In this document: positions 20,755 through 36,019 of the stretch, piece by piece | Layout of the letters: the number at the start of each line of letters is the position of its first letter | Numbering within the stretch: position 1 is the stretch's first letter | Assembly: GCF_000313135.1 (NCBI RefSeq) | Contig: NW_004457592.1 | Coordinates: 445,760-509,759 of the forward strand | Length of the DNA: 64,000 bases | Source: Acanthamoeba castellanii str. Neff | Lineage: Eukaryota; Discosea; Longamoebia; Acanthamoebidae | Reading direction: 5' to 3' | The notes under the pieces: model-generated | The model's database searches: none | What the model saw: only the letters and a program-made list of their open reading frames with translations | Told to the model about the DNA's origin: nothing | Position numbers and translations under genes: made by a program

Positions 20755-21780
20755 TCACTTGTTGACCGGGGTGACGCAGCACTGGAGGGGCGGACGCGTG
20801 GTCCAGTGGTCGGCCAGGCCTTGCACGGGATGGGCATCGAGGTCCTTCCTCGCCTCACGAATCTTCTCAGAGTCAACGCCGAGCCTCTGGTCCCTGTGGG
20901 CAAACAGCTCCGGCTTCCACTGCTCTGTGCGCGTGCAGACCTGCGGGTCCAGAAATAGGCGTGCAGTGGGCATCAATGTTGAACACGTGAGCACGAACAA
21001 GCGTAGAGTGGACGCACCATCATCAACTGAGGAGGTCCGAGAGGGAGGACGTCGCCCCTGTCCACCTGCCACATCAAGAAGGTCTTGCCGTAGGTGTTTG
21101 CCAGCTCCTGTGCAAGCGGCCGCTGCATGGTCTCAGGCAAACCGGGAGCGATGAAGCTTGCTGCAGCCAACAAACGGGTCGTGAACACACATCGCACCAA
21201 AGCGCAGAGCAAGAAAAAGTGACATGTGTGTACCACTCTTGATGTCAGTGGCGTGGCTGTGCCAGTAGATCTGCTCCTCCTCCGGGAGCGACCTGAACAG
21301 GCGCTCGCTGATCACGTACTCAACGCCAAGGAGGCGGGCGTCGGACTTGTCGCTCTCATAGACCGCGCACTGCGTGACCTCGTCGTTGACTCGGCTGCAG
21401 TAGTGGTGCAACTCAACCTTCAAACATGACACACACAACACACGATACACGACACACAACGTGTTAGCTGCGCACCTTCAAAACATGGTGCGTTTACATC
21501 AGGTACCTGCCGATCCAGCTGGCCATTGTAGAAGGCGAAGCCCGAGAGGTGCATGTCAATCTGCTTGACGGGCGCGAAGCTCTGCATCATGCCCGTTCCC
21601 ACCTCCATGATCTTGTGCTGTTGTGGGCGTGTCAAACACTGGCACTTGCACAGTGGACACAAAGCAAGAGCAGGCCGGGGATGACCGTGTGCGCACCATC
21701 GTCGTCTTGCCCTTCCCGGGCGTGTCCGAAGGCAGGCTCTTCTGTTCCTGCGGGGGTACTCCGGGTATCTGTGTGCTCAT
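20755..21780 (-). CDS. Oil-body-associated protein (OBAP, DUF1264) homologue
   Basis: Five exons from ATG 21780. A short hydrophilic leader ([19 protein letters not shown]) precedes the family core: [100 protein letters not shown] and [11 protein letters not shown]. The conserved HHYC and WHSH histidines are present. DUF1264 proteins were first described in plant seed oil bodies and also occur in fungi and bacteria. Their biochemical activity is unsettled, and lipid-droplet association is the best documented property. Whether this one sits on amoeba lipid droplets is inference. The length (about 230 residues) is normal. Confidence 0.9.
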
Positions 21781-22622
21781 CTTTGTTGCAGTTGTGGGTG
21801 CCTAAGTCTGCGTCTGTTTCGTATCCTCTGTGCGCTTATGCTGTTGGGTACACTTGTGTGGCTCTGCACGGCCAGCAGAGGCACGGAGCACCGACCCCAC
21901 ACGTTTGACTCCAGCTTGGCGAGCCGCCGAGCACCAACTGAAAGAAGAGAGGCAAATCGTTGGGCGGCTGTGTGCGTTGCGTTCGGCGGAAGTCGTGGGT
22001 TGTGGTCCTGACCAACTGCAGAAAGGCCCACAGAAATGTGCGGCACGTGACCACCCACTGGTCAGCCCTCGCGCAGAGAGTTTTCAGGCACGCGCCCTTT
22101 GCTCCCTTGAAGGACGTGACATACTTGGAACGAGAGCGCGCCTTTCTTCTCGAAAGTTCGCGCCATCGCCCAGCCCAACAGCCACAGAACACGCAAAGGC
22201 CGTGGTCAATCCTCGCTTTTTCCCGGCACACCACCAACGGTACACTGTCGACCCCCGATGTCCGGATATTGCCGGCTTCCGCGGTTGGGCTCCAGCCCAG
22301 CACGACGGTGAGGTCTTGGGCCGGCCCAGATCCCAACCGCCGCGCATTGGCCGACAATGAACATTCCCGGTTATTTCTGGAACTGAAGGCATGGCCCAAG
22401 AGCCCCACGGAGCAGATGATGACGGCCTTCCCGCTTCCTGGCTTCCGCGATGCCGTCATGTCCGCCGTCGTCAGCGAGCGACCTGAAGTGTCAATAAAAA
22501 GGTGGAGACAACGGCCTTTCTTCTATTACTCTTGCATCCATCGACCTCCGCGCCACACACTCCAGCCGCACTTTCCCTCTCTCTCTTTACACTTCCACCA
22601 CTACTCTTCTTTCCCGCCCAAG
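21781..22622. other. Gene-poor upstream region
   Basis: About 840 bases with no recognisable domain on either strand. Open frames exist on both strands because the DNA is GC rich, but none resembles a family I know. An ATAAAAAGG motif at about 22493 could be a TATA-type element for the short ORF that follows. Confidence 0.4.
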
Positions 22623-22784
22623 ATGCTCGAGGGATTCATCCTTACCAACTACTGGCACACGATGAAGGCGAGGATGGGCACTGCCCAATCTTCGGCCGGA
22701 CCTGCCGGACCCTCGACCCACCCACCGGCGGCGGCCGCGAGGAGGGCGCACGCGCCCTACCCGAGCCATCCCTTCCTCAAGTAG
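22623..22784 (+). CDS. Small ORF, 53 codons, unknown
   Basis: ATG in a good context (CCAAGATGC) about 130 bases after an A/T-rich TATA-like motif. It encodes MLEGFILTNYWHTMKARM followed by an Ala/Pro-rich end and a stop at 22784. No relatives are recognised. It could be a genuine short protein, a first exon, or chance, and the upstream frame is also open. Confidence 0.25.
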   Translation: MLEGFILTNYWHTMKARMGTAQSSAGPAGPSTHPPAAAARRAHAPYPSHPFLK

Positions 22785-25897
<3,113 letters not shown>

Positions 25898-26201
25898 CAG
25901 GGGAGAGTTGTTGATGGGTGGTGTTGATGGTACAAAGGTGAGGGAAAACAAAAGACAAGAGGAAAGGCCAACGGCTTTTTTTATGTTCATGGCGTCGACC
26001 CGATACGTGTCGCTAGCTCCGTCACGAGCCAATGGTGCACCCGCAACTGTTGGCTCTTTTTTGCAAGCCAATGGGGTAATGATATGTTATATCATGTGCC
26101 GATCAGACTACCTCATTTGCCAAAAGTATGCGACAAGACTCCTCTTGTTTCACTTTTGTTTATTTTCTAAGAGAAATATTTATTTATATATTTATATATT
26201 G

Positions 26202-28310
26202 ATGGACCCGTTGGAGGTGTTGCCCGAGGAGGTGTGGCTGCACCACGTGCTGCTGGCCCTCTTCGCACATGACGACAGCGCTAGCGCGCCGTCTCTGCTG
26301 GGCCACAAGGCCGTGCTGGCCTGCGCGGGCGTGAGTCGCAACTGGCGTCGGCTGGCCCTCGATCAGGCCCAGTGGCGCACTGCGGTGTGGAAACAATGGG
26401 GCACCGACCTGCTCCCACTGCCCGCCTCCAAGTCCCCCCTTCTCTGGGCGCCTCCCCACAGCCAGCCCCCAACGACCGAAACACAGCTTAACTCACATCA
26501 GGTACTCCTTTCTATCATTTCTATTTATTTTTGATTTTTTTATTATTTTATATTTATTGTGTATTTTTATTATACGTTACTAAAAAGTTGTAGGACCCAG
26601 CGGGCTGGCACGAGTTCTTCTGGGCTGCGCACCGGGCGCTGCGGGGAATGTCGAGGGGAGCGCCCGGTTGGGAGGATTGCGCCGTGCGTTTCGGATTGAT
26701 GGGCGCCATCAGAGACCCCCTCGATCGCAACAGCGACATCGACTGCTGGGCGTCCTGCTTCTTCGCCGCCACGCGCTGGAATCGTGCCGATGTGTTCGCG
26801 CGACTGGTCACCATGTGCGAGGCGCGTGGCGGCTTTGCGCTGGTGTGGCGGGCCTTCAGCCACGGTGTGGATCTGCAGTGGGGCGACGGTCACCAGCACA
26901 GCCTCATGCATGAGGCCATTCGTAGCGGCTCTGCAGAGATCTGTACGCACGACACACGACACATGATGCACGCTACACACGCGACAGAGCTAACACACCG
27001 CTTTGGGCAGTGCGCACTCTGTTGCGGTACTATGGAGACACCAATCGTGGTCTTCTGTTGATCTGGTGCGCCCAGGGCAACGCACACGGCAAGGAGGTTC
27101 GTGGCTTCTTCGAGTCACTAACTAGCCTCAGCCTCGTAGCTGAAGCGTGCAGTGTGTGTGTGTGTGTGTGTGTTGGCGGGTGTTCAACACAGGATCTAGT
27201 GGAAATGGTGCTCGAACCAGAGCGAAACAGACATGCGGTCACCCACCAGGTCTGCAAGCAGGGCCGGGATGCCCTCATCACCGCTTGCCTCCACAACGAC
27301 TTCAAGCTGGCCAAGCTTTTCATTCAAGTAAGACCAATTCAGTTCCCACTGCACTTTATTATGACTGACGACTCTCGGGATGGACGCAGTATGGCGCTGA
27401 TGTGAACAAAGTGCGCCCCTCGGGCGACACGCCCCTCTCTTGCCTCGCCCGCTGTGGTCGATTGGAAGGTGAGCTTCACATCACTGGCCTAGCTTGCGCG
27501 TGACGCTTACGGGCACGCTTATGGTTGACAGCTGCGCGCTGGCTGATTGGCGAGGGGGCGCGAGTACCGGAGAGCTGCCTGGTACAGTATTGTGGCGTCG
27601 CTGGTGGTACTGTCGAGGTGGTGCGTTAGGAAAAAACACCCATTACCCACCATCACCCTAAGTGGCTGCTTGCTTCTCACCTCCGCTCTGCACTCACAGG
27701 TGGAGCTGTGGATTTCCGCGGGCGCCAACGTGAACGCCCTGGACACCCACGACGCTACGCCCCTCCACAAAGCGGCTGAAGCCAACAATCACCAGGTACC
27801 TGCCCATCGCCATCCCCTTTCTCATCGCTCTTAACCATTTCCCCTCCTCCGTGTCGTTGGTCGTGTCGTGTCGTGGCGCGCTGTGCGTTTCAGCTGATCC
27901 ACACACTAGTAAAGCATGGAGCTCACACCGATGCGCGAAACAAAAGCCAGCGCACGCCACTGCACATAGCGGCCAAGCGTGGTCACAGCGCCACCATCCG
28001 CGCTCTTCTCGGTACGCATCACGCACGTCCCGTTTGTTTTGGGGCTCGCCTGCCGACCAACTCACAATCGCTTCGCTCTGTGTGCGCTGCCGGACCAGAT
28101 GCGGGCGCGGAGGCCTCGGTGTGGGACGCACGCGGGCGTCGGCCGCTGGACCAGTTGGCCGCCAGCGTCCATCCAGTGACACGAAAGCTCCTTGCTGACC
28201 GAACGAGTGCGCCCGAGGCTCAAGCTCCACCACCGACCAGTGCTGCCGCCACCGCCGATGGCGATGACGATGACAATGGCGATGACGAAAGCAGCCTCAA
28301 CATCTGGTGA
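26202..28310 (+). CDS. F-box / ankyrin-repeat protein (third locus)
   Basis: About nine exons. The N-terminus has an F-box-like segment (LEVLPEEVWLHHVLLALF, then AVLACAGVSRNWRRLAL). Later exons read WNRADVFARLVTMCEARGGF, KQGRDALITACLHNDFKLAKLFIQ, YGADVNKVRPSGDTPLSCLA, SAGANVNALDTHDATPLHKA and HGAHTDARNKSQRTPLHIAA, which are good ankyrin repeats. The tail is Pro/Ala then Asp rich and ends SSLNIW. It is clearly the same class as the two F-box/ankyrin genes at the left but not a close copy. A substrate-adaptor role in SCF ubiquitin ligase is inferred from the architecture. Introns contain short GT runs. Confidence 0.85.
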
Positions 28311-28426
28311 ATCAGTCCCCATTTTTATTTGTACACTTTACTGCAGCCTTCTTGTGGTTGGCTGCGGCTCAACCAATTTAGGTCTGTAGGGCCACTGCCT
28401 TTGCTTGTGTTCTGCCTCTGGTGAAG

Positions 28427-29693
28427 ATGAAGAGTGTCGGCTTGTTGGTGGGCGGGCTGGTCGTGCTGCTCGCCTTTGCCGCGTGGAGCGCGCATAGTTT
28501 GGAGGGCACGGCGACTGTTTACTACGACCCGGCCACCAAGCACATCTACCTGCTTCCCGGTCGCGTCGATCTCCGTCACGGCGCTGCCGTCGGCGAGTAC
28601 CACGATCACATCGAAAAGGATGGTGCGAAGACATCATGCATCTTCAAGATCCGATTTCATCAATCGTAGAATGTCAACTCATCATCTTCTCAATGATCTT
28701 TCACTAGGCTGGGGCAAGTTGAGCATCGAGGGCAACCCTCTCCACGAAGATGAAACCCAGATGTTCGCCGCAGGTGCGCTGCCCACCTATTTTATATTTA
28801 TTTATTTATTTATTTTCTAATTTCTGCACAAACGAAAAAGGTTATCTGGAGGGCGCGATGACGCAGAAGCGCATCTACCAGCAGTACACCAACATCCACT
28901 CCGTGTTCTGGCACAACGCAACGACCATCCCGGCCTCGCTGCAGGCCTGGCTCAAGGCGCAGGTTCGTGGTGGCCCTCTTCATGGACCGCTTCTTCTCAC
29001 AGCGATTCTGATCTCACATTCCACACTCGTCGGCGTGATCGGTACGAACGTATGACCTGATCCGTCCAGGACAAGTGGGTGCGGGACAACGCGGCGGAGA
29101 AGAGGGCCGCGGACCCCTACTGGGGCCAAGTGGCCAACGTCCTGGCCCAGTTCGATGGCCTTGTCAAGGGCTACAACGATTTCGCCCCGGTTGCCGAGGT
29201 CTCTCCACTCTTTCCCCCTCGTCCTTAAATGTGTGCTGACTCTCGTGCCACGCACGCACTGCACATCACACACTCTACACACCACCCACACACCCACACA
29301 CCAACAGAAACTGGACTCTCTTGCTTTTTCGATTCTCAGTGGCGTTGGTGATCTACTGGACCTCACCACCGCCTTCCGTGACGAGGTACTTCGTTGTAAT
29401 CTGTGATTACTTAAAGGTTTCTTTGCTCTTCTCGCGACCATGTGTGTTTAGCCAATCGCCAAATGTGGTGCCTGCGCAGGCCCTCCCTGGCCGCCCTCCT
29501 CGCAATATGATGAGTGAAGATCAATTGCGCAACTGGGTGTACAACACCCATTGCTCGGCGCTGATCAAGGTCACCGGAGATCTCTCGGACATCTTCGCCG
29601 GTGCGCACCGCATTCCGTTCACCCCATTCCCACACACATGCGAGAGCTCACTCGTCTTGTTGTGTGTGTGTGTGTGTGTGTGTTGTGTGTGTG

Positions 29694-29733
<40 letters not shown>

Positions 29734-31232
29734 GTCACACGGCCTGGTTCTCGTACGAGTCGATGCTCCGGATCGCCAAGTCCTACACCCTGCCGCTGTC
29801 CAACCCCTCCACCCAGTCCAAGAGCGTCATCTTCTCTTCGTACCCGGGCTTCCTCGTGTCCCTTGACGATTTCTACATCACCGACAAGTGCGCTTAGCCA
29901 CGATCTTGAGAGCCGTGTGTGCAAGTGAGCCAATGACTCAGTCTGATTGTGACACGACACACGCCAGGGAATTGGTGGTGATCGAGACCTCGCTCTCGGT
30001 CTTCAACGAGAGCCTCTACACCATCGTGCGGGACAACACGCAGGTGCTGCTCAGTTGGCAGCGCACCATGCTGGCCAACAGAATGGTACCTAGTCCCGTT
30101 GACCTTAAGGCCTTGCGAGGCTGGGTAGCATGGCTCACCACCTCTCTCCCTCTTATTGCAGGCCAGTTCCGGTCCGCAGTGGGCCAGCACCTACTCGAGG
30201 TACCAGAGCGGGACGTACAACAACCAGTGGATGGTTCTCGGTACGTCGTTTATAGGTAAATCGCATTGCACCAACAACTCACGCACGCGACTGTGCAGAC
30301 ACCAAGCGCTTCGAGCAGGGCGTGCAGCTGAACCCCTACACGCTCACCATCCTCGAACAGATCCCCGGCTACATCCAATGGTATGCTTCTCATACCCTTG
30401 GCCAACCATATTTATTTTATTTACTCTTTTTTATGATACGCAGGGACGACCAGACGAGCATTCTCGCGGAGGGCTACTGGCCGTCCTACAATGTCCCCTT
30501 TTACCCGCGCGTGTACGAGGCCGCGGGCTACGTGGAGATGGCCCAGAAGCAGCCGGTCATGGCCAGCTACCAGCACTGCTGCCGCGCCAACATCTTCAGA
30601 AGGTGGTCGCTTCCTACCCTATTTTATGTCCGAACTGTGGGTAACTTATCGGACACTCACATCATCAACAAACGGCTTGATATGTTTATGTCCGACCGGT
30701 CACAGGGATCAAGGCAACGTCACGGACTTTGAGGCGTTCAAGTCCATCCTCCGCTACAATGACTGGCAGAACGATCCCTATTCCCAGGGCCACCCCGGTG
30801 CGGCACATCGTGTGCGTGTCGCATGTTCGGTCGCGCTGACGCATCTTGGCCAACCACACAGGCTATTCGATTGCCGCTCGTTTCGATCTGGAGAAGTCCA
30901 ATCCTTCGCCCGAAGGCGGCTACGACACCAAGGTACACCGACGCCACCCACTCTCCTCAGCGTTCCGTATGTGCCGTGTGTGTTGCGTTGCATGTCGTGT
31001 CGTGTGCGTTGCGTCGCGTCGTGTGCCGCTCATGACTTGATTTCTTGTGTATGGCCAGGCCACATCCTACGCCCGAGTGAAGCAGATGAAGTTCGAGGCC
31101 ATCAACGGACCCACCTACCAGGAGCAGCCCGTATTTGCTTGGACCAGCCAGTGGGACGCCTACTCGCACGTCGGCCAGCCGCTGCGGTTCCACTTCCCCT
31201 TCGTCACCATGCAGCCCGCCCAGTTCCAGTGA
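28427..31232 (+). CDS. Phospholipase B-like (LAMA/PLBD) lysosomal hydrolase
   Basis: A dozen or more exons. It starts with a signal peptide (MKSVGLLVGGLVVLLAFAAW), with the first true ATG at 28427. The chain contains GKLSIEGNP, GYLEGAMTQKRIYQQYTN, WVYNTHCSALIKVTGDLSDIF, HTAWFSYESMLRI, VIETSLSVFNESLY, YNNQWMVLDTKRFEQG, LEQIPGYIQWDDQTSIL, YWPSYNVPFYPRVYEAAGY and PGYSIAARFDLE, the standard order of the family. Members are N-terminal nucleophile hydrolases that self-cleave, and the Cys in HCSALIK is the likely nucleophile by analogy with animal PLBD2. They are secreted or lysosomal and act on phospholipids. Introns include a (GT)n array at 29661-29732. The stop is TGA 31230-31232. Confidence 0.93.
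29661..29732. repeat. (GT)n microsatellite in an intron
   Basis: Nearly pure GT dinucleotide run interrupted by two TT steps, inside an intron of the phospholipase B-like gene and ending right at its 3' splice site. Confidence 0.95.
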
Positions 31233-31858
31233 GCTCAAAGGTCCTGTGGTCACCACCCAAACACCATGTGCTAGGCCGCTGCAACAGAACATAGTGATTT
31301 GCGTTACGCTTGTGCGTGCCGCGGTATTTAACCAACATGGCTTGATTACGTCGAACATGTTGCAGTCCTGATGGTGGTGTAGAATGTTTGTTTTTGGGGT
31401 TGGTAGGGAACCGCTCAGCCCCTCGGAATAGAGGAACGAGCAGGCCACCACTTTAAGTGATGTAGACTATGAACCGGAGATATAATTCTGCGGTTGGTAA
31501 TGCCAGTACTGGCCAGCCGCCTCGCTACTGCAACTCTTGACCTTCTTCGTCCATTGTGGGACGCTCTTTACCTTTGGCTGAACTGACACACTCCGAGCAG
31601 CAGGGAAAAAGAAAGAACGAAAAGTTGGAATAAAAGTTCAAATAAAGAACGAAAGGTTGAGAGAGGTTCACTGCGGTGGTCCCACAGGAGAGGGAGAGGT
31701 GTGGTTGGCCATGCACATCACCACGCAACACTTGCTCCCCAACGTCTGTCAGAGGATAGAGAGTGAGTGTGGCGCTCCGAAGTTAGTGGCACACTAAAAA
31801 AGAAAGAAAACGAAATCGAAAATGAAAAAAATGGCAGTTCGCGCGTATTCGTCAGAGG
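31233..31858. other. Intergenic region between phospholipase B-like gene and synapsin gene
   Basis: About 625 bases with no conserved ORF. It holds 3' UTR sequence and the upstream region of the synapsin-like gene. I checked for tRNA B-box and 5S rRNA patterns and saw none. Confidence 0.5.
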
Positions 31859-34264
31859 ATGGAAGAGGATCAAGCGAAGAGCCCAGAACACCAAGCGAAG
31901 AGGAAGAAAGAGAAGAAAGAGAAGAAAAAGAACGAAAACGAGACCCAGATGGAAAAGAACGAAAGCGCTGGTGACGTGGGCGATGAGGAGACCACCCCCA
32001 AGCCAACGGTCGCGAAAGTGCCACAGCTGGTGAAGCGTCGCACGCTGCTCGTCATTGGCGGCAAGGCCTCCATCGACTGGCCGGCAGTGTTCAAAGGCGC
32101 CACATTGCACGCTGGACTGGTCGACGTAACCGTTGAAATGGCCTCCTGGGAAGGTACTTTCTAATTGTCCATTTATCTACATTTTCCTTTATTTTATGAT
32201 AATAATAGAATTCACAAATTAAATAATTCATTTTTTTTGAAAAAATGTAGATATTAGGATGGTGTCATACAGCGACTGCGGGTGCGTGGTGGACATCGCT
32301 CCGGCGGGCGGCAGTCGCAAGTCCATCACCCCAGACTTCCTACTCGTCCGCAGTGCCCTACAGGGCGTCTTTGGCCAGGTACCACCGCACACGCACACGC
32401 ACCATCGCACGCGCACCAGCGCACAGGCACACGCACCACCGCACACGCAGGATAACCGTCGTGGAATTATTGTAGGACTACAGGAACAGGCTCTACGCGT
32501 TCATGCACTCCAACGTGCCGTCAGTCAACACCCTGGATTCGCTGTACCTGTGCCAAAACAAGGTACGCTCAACAACAACAACGTCGTACCTTCCCAATCT
32601 CGAGCGCCGCGAGTGTAACAAAAAGTAACTCCTACCGCTTGGGTGCAGCCGATCGTCTACGGCAAGCTGAAGGCCATCCAGAAGGTGCTCGGCAAGGATG
32701 AGTTCCCGCTCATCGAGCAGGCGTACGTCTCGATTTGACTTCGTCGTGTTGCGCTAAACGCAAACTTTGACTCTGGGCTCTCTCTCTCTCTCCTTTGGTC
32801 AGTTGCTATGCGGACTGGAAGGCGATGACCTTCTGTTCGGGCTTCCCCATCGTCGCCAAACTGGGCACCGCTCACGCCGGTGCGCACGCCCCCTCTCATC
32901 TCACTTGTTGGCATTTACTCACCGCGCCCCAAATCAAAGGGTTTGGAAAGATGAAACTGAACAGCCAGAGCGAGTTTGAAGACTTTCAGAGCGGTACGTG
33001 TCCACGAAGGCGCACTTTCCCTTCTTTTTGATGGTCTTTGTTCTTCGTTCTTCTTTCGTTCTTTTTCCCCCATTTTATGGCGAGCTCGACTCACGATGCA
33101 CGGGGGTGGACACAGTGGTGGCACTCCAGGATCGCTACGTCACCACAGAGCCGTTTGTAGGTGCGCATCTCACGCCAGCGGCCCTCGCAGCTGCTACTCA
33201 ATCAAAAAGCACCGCACTCACCCAAACACACAAACGCACAGACTGGGACTACGACTTCAGGATTCAGAAGATCGGCGACAACTACCGCGCGTTCCGGAGG
33301 TACGAGAGTCGTATCAGCCTCTCCGGCAGGGTCGTCGGCTTGCTTATTGTTTGCTGCTGACCTCCCGTTCGGTGCGATCGATAGGTTTTCGACCAACTGG
33401 AAGGGCAAAGGCTTCAGCCAGAAAGACGAGGACATCCCAGTCACGCCCCAATACAAACGTATACCGCACGACACACACCACACGCCACACACACACATGC
33501 ACCACCGCACACGCGCCACCGCACGCGCATGTACAAGCTGACGAAAACGAGCGATCAACATGTAAGGTTGGATTGATTTGGCGAGCAAGGCCCTGGGGAT
33601 GGATGTCTGCGCGTTGGACGGAGTGCACAGCCGGGACGACGGCAAAGAGTACATCCTCGAGCTCAACGACTCGGCCATTGGGCTCAACGCGCGCTACGAG
33701 GACGAGGATCTTCTCCACATCCGCGACCTCGTGCTGTTCCGTATGACCCAGGTCTGGCCACATGCACCACTGCACATACACACGCCACCGCACACACATA
33801 CACGACCGCACACGCACACACACGCACACACGCACGCACACACACGACCGCACACGCACCACGCGCGCGTAGACCATGCAACTAATAAGCTGTGATTGGT
33901 GCAGGCGTTCCCCTTGCCCACGAACGAGTTGACTGAGTCACAAGACGCGGACGAAGTAGAAGACGAGGACAGTATCGATGCGCTGAAGGAGAAGATCGCC
34001 AAGCTTCAAGTCAAACTCGATCAGGTTAGTTCTCAACCACCACCACCACGTTGAATGAACATAGTGTTGACTGCCTTTTGATCATTTCTTGCTGATGGCT
34101 CATCAACCAAACCCTTTGTTCTTGCCGGTGGCCACCTGCAGGTGACGGGCGAGAAGAATGCGCTGCTGGCCGCACAGGCAGAGAAGACGCCCAGCAAGAA
34201 GTCGGGTGAGAAGGACAAAGGCCACATGTTTGGCTTTGGGTGGAAGAAGTCAGACAAACACTGA
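31859..34264 (+). CDS. Synapsin-like ATP-grasp protein
   Basis: About a dozen short exons. After a charged Lys/Glu N-terminus comes the synapsin C-domain order: RRTLLVIGGKASIDWPAVF, DIRMVSYSDCGCVVDI, ITPDFLLVRSALQG, DYRNRLYAFMHSNVPSVNTL, DSLYLCQNKPIVYGKL, EFPLIEQ, GFPIVAKLGTAHAGFGKMKL, VVALQDRYVTTEPF, DWDYDFRIQKIGDNYRAFRR, FSTNWKGKG, and the exon with MDVCALDGVHSRDDGKEYILELND. These match animal synapsins block by block (for example FPLI(E/D)Q, VQKIGxNYKAxxR, ICAVxxxHGKDG). The ends differ: no short N-terminal RRLS phosphosite is seen, and the C-terminus is an acidic helix (DALKEKIAKLQVKLDQ) plus a Lys-rich tail. Animal synapsins bind ATP and tether synaptic vesicles. Here a vesicle-clustering or enzymatic role is inference. 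Confidence 0.9.
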
Positions 34265-34579
34265 CAACACTGGATTCCTTGTGGCAAGGTTCTTCTCTTC
34301 AATCAGCAGTTTCTTTCCACACGTGGAAGGGAATGGGCAGTGGGATGAAGATGGCTACATTCCCTAAGCCCACGTCATCGCCATTTTACTTGATCAGCAA
34401 TCGTGCACGATGTTCCAACGAGACCTCCGCCAATCAGCAATCGACAACAAAAGTGTGTCGGACGAAATGGGATTGGTTGCTCCTGTTCTCCGCCAATCAT
34501 GACGCAGCGCCAAATACTCAACTTTGCGTGCGCTTTTGACAAAACACACCACAGCCACAAGCTTGAAGCAAACAACCCC

Positions 34580-35468
34580 ATGGCTCACCTCAGCCTCCTC
34601 GCCGTCGTGCTGGCCGCATGCTTCTGCCTCACCCTGGCTTCCTTCAATGGTTCGTTATATATCTCCACTCTTTTGCCATAGATAAAACACGTCACCCTCT
34701 CCAACTAAATGTGTTCGCCCAACGCAGACTCCATCCAGGCCGAATCCAATCTGATGGTACAACAACTGCCTTCACCGCCCCCGCGATGTTGCGGGCTTGT
34801 TGCTTGTCTTTTGTTTTTAAAAACTGATACCCATTTTTCATTGGCCTACGGAATTATTAAAAAAATAATGTAAAAAAAACCAGGTGGGCTACTGGGCCCA
34901 GTGCTCCTCGGGCAACGAGGGCAGCCTCGCGTCGTACTGCTCCGGCAGCACCTACGACATCATCGTGATCGGCTTCATGCCCCAGTTCGGCAGCGGCGGC
35001 GACATTTCAATCAACTTTGCTGGCCAGTACGTCCAACACCATCTGCGGTTGTGTGCTGTTGCGTGCGGTTGGTTTTGGTTGTGTGCGGTGTGTGCGGTGG
35101 CTGACGAGTGGTGGGTACAGTTGCTGGCAGACGTTCCCCGGGACCAACCTGCTGCACTGCTCCGACATCGGGAGGGACATCCAGGCGTGCCAGTCCCAGG
35201 GCAAGCGCGTCTTCCTCTCGCTCGGCGGAGGCGATGGCAACTACGGCCTCTCGAGCGACGAACAGGGCAACCAACTGGCCCAGACCGTGTGGGACATGTT
35301 CCTGGGCGGGTGGACCAACAACCGCCCGTTCGACGGGGCCAAGCTGGACGGCATCGACCTCGACATCGAGAAGGGCGACCCCTCGCACTACGGCGCCTTC
35401 GTCAACACCCTCAGCAACCTCTTCAACAAGGACACCAGCAAGCGCTACTACATCTCGTACGTGTTTTC

Positions 35469-35536
<68 letters not shown>

Positions 35537-35973
35537 TGCGGTGTGTGTGCGGTGTGTGCGGTGGAGTGATGATGACTCACAGATTTCTTCTTGATTGCAG
35601 TGCTGCGCCGCAGTGTCCGTTTCCTGATGCGTTCGACGGGCCGTACTCGTGGGGCAGCGCGCTCGACCAGGGCAAGGTGGACTACATCTGGGTGCAGTTC
35701 TACAACAACCTGCCCACCTGCGGCCTGCCCAACCCGTTCAACTACTACACCTGGTCCAACTGGGCGCAGAACCACAGCCCGAAGACCCGCGTCATGGTGG
35801 GCGTGCTGGGTGCCAACTCGGGCGGCGCGGGCTTCATCGACGCCAACGGCCTCCAGCGCGCGCTGGGCGGCGTGCGGTCGGACGGCCAGTTCGGCGGCGT
35901 CATGGTCTGGGACGTCTCCCTGGCTGCTCAGAACAACTTCGGTCAGCAGATCTCTCAGTACCTCAAGAACTAG
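34580..35973 (+). CDS. GH18 chitinase (class III type), secreted
   Basis: A signal peptide (MAHLSLLAVVLAACFCLTL) starts at 34580. Two small introns, a longer AT-rich one and a (GT)n-filled one separate about five exons. The barrel begins VGYWAQCSSGNEGSLASYC, continues DIIVIGFMPQF and RVFLSLGGGDGNYGLSS, then the family 18 active site LDGIDLDIEKG (D-G-x-D-x-D-x-E with catalytic Glu), SAAPQCPFPDAF, YIWVQFYNNLPTCG and GGVMVWDVSLAAQNNFGQQ. Order and length (about 310 residues) match plant/fungal class III chitinases of the hevamine type. It would cleave beta-1,4-GlcNAc polymers, such as chitin of fungal prey or of the amoeba's own walls. Which of these is not shown by the sequence. Confidence 0.94.
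35471..35530. repeat. (GT)n microsatellite in an intron
   Basis: Perfect GT run, then GGTGTGTGC variants, in the last intron of the chitinase gene directly after the 5' splice site. Confidence 0.95.
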
Positions 35974-36019
35974 GCCTGGCGCACCCACTGGCACTGCGGC
36001 ACCACCAAAACGGTCTGCC

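Noticed and set aside
31233..31858. 5S rRNA, tRNA or snoRNA in the spacer before the synapsin-like gene
   Set aside because: No B-box, 5S internal control region or paired C/D boxes could be found by eye.
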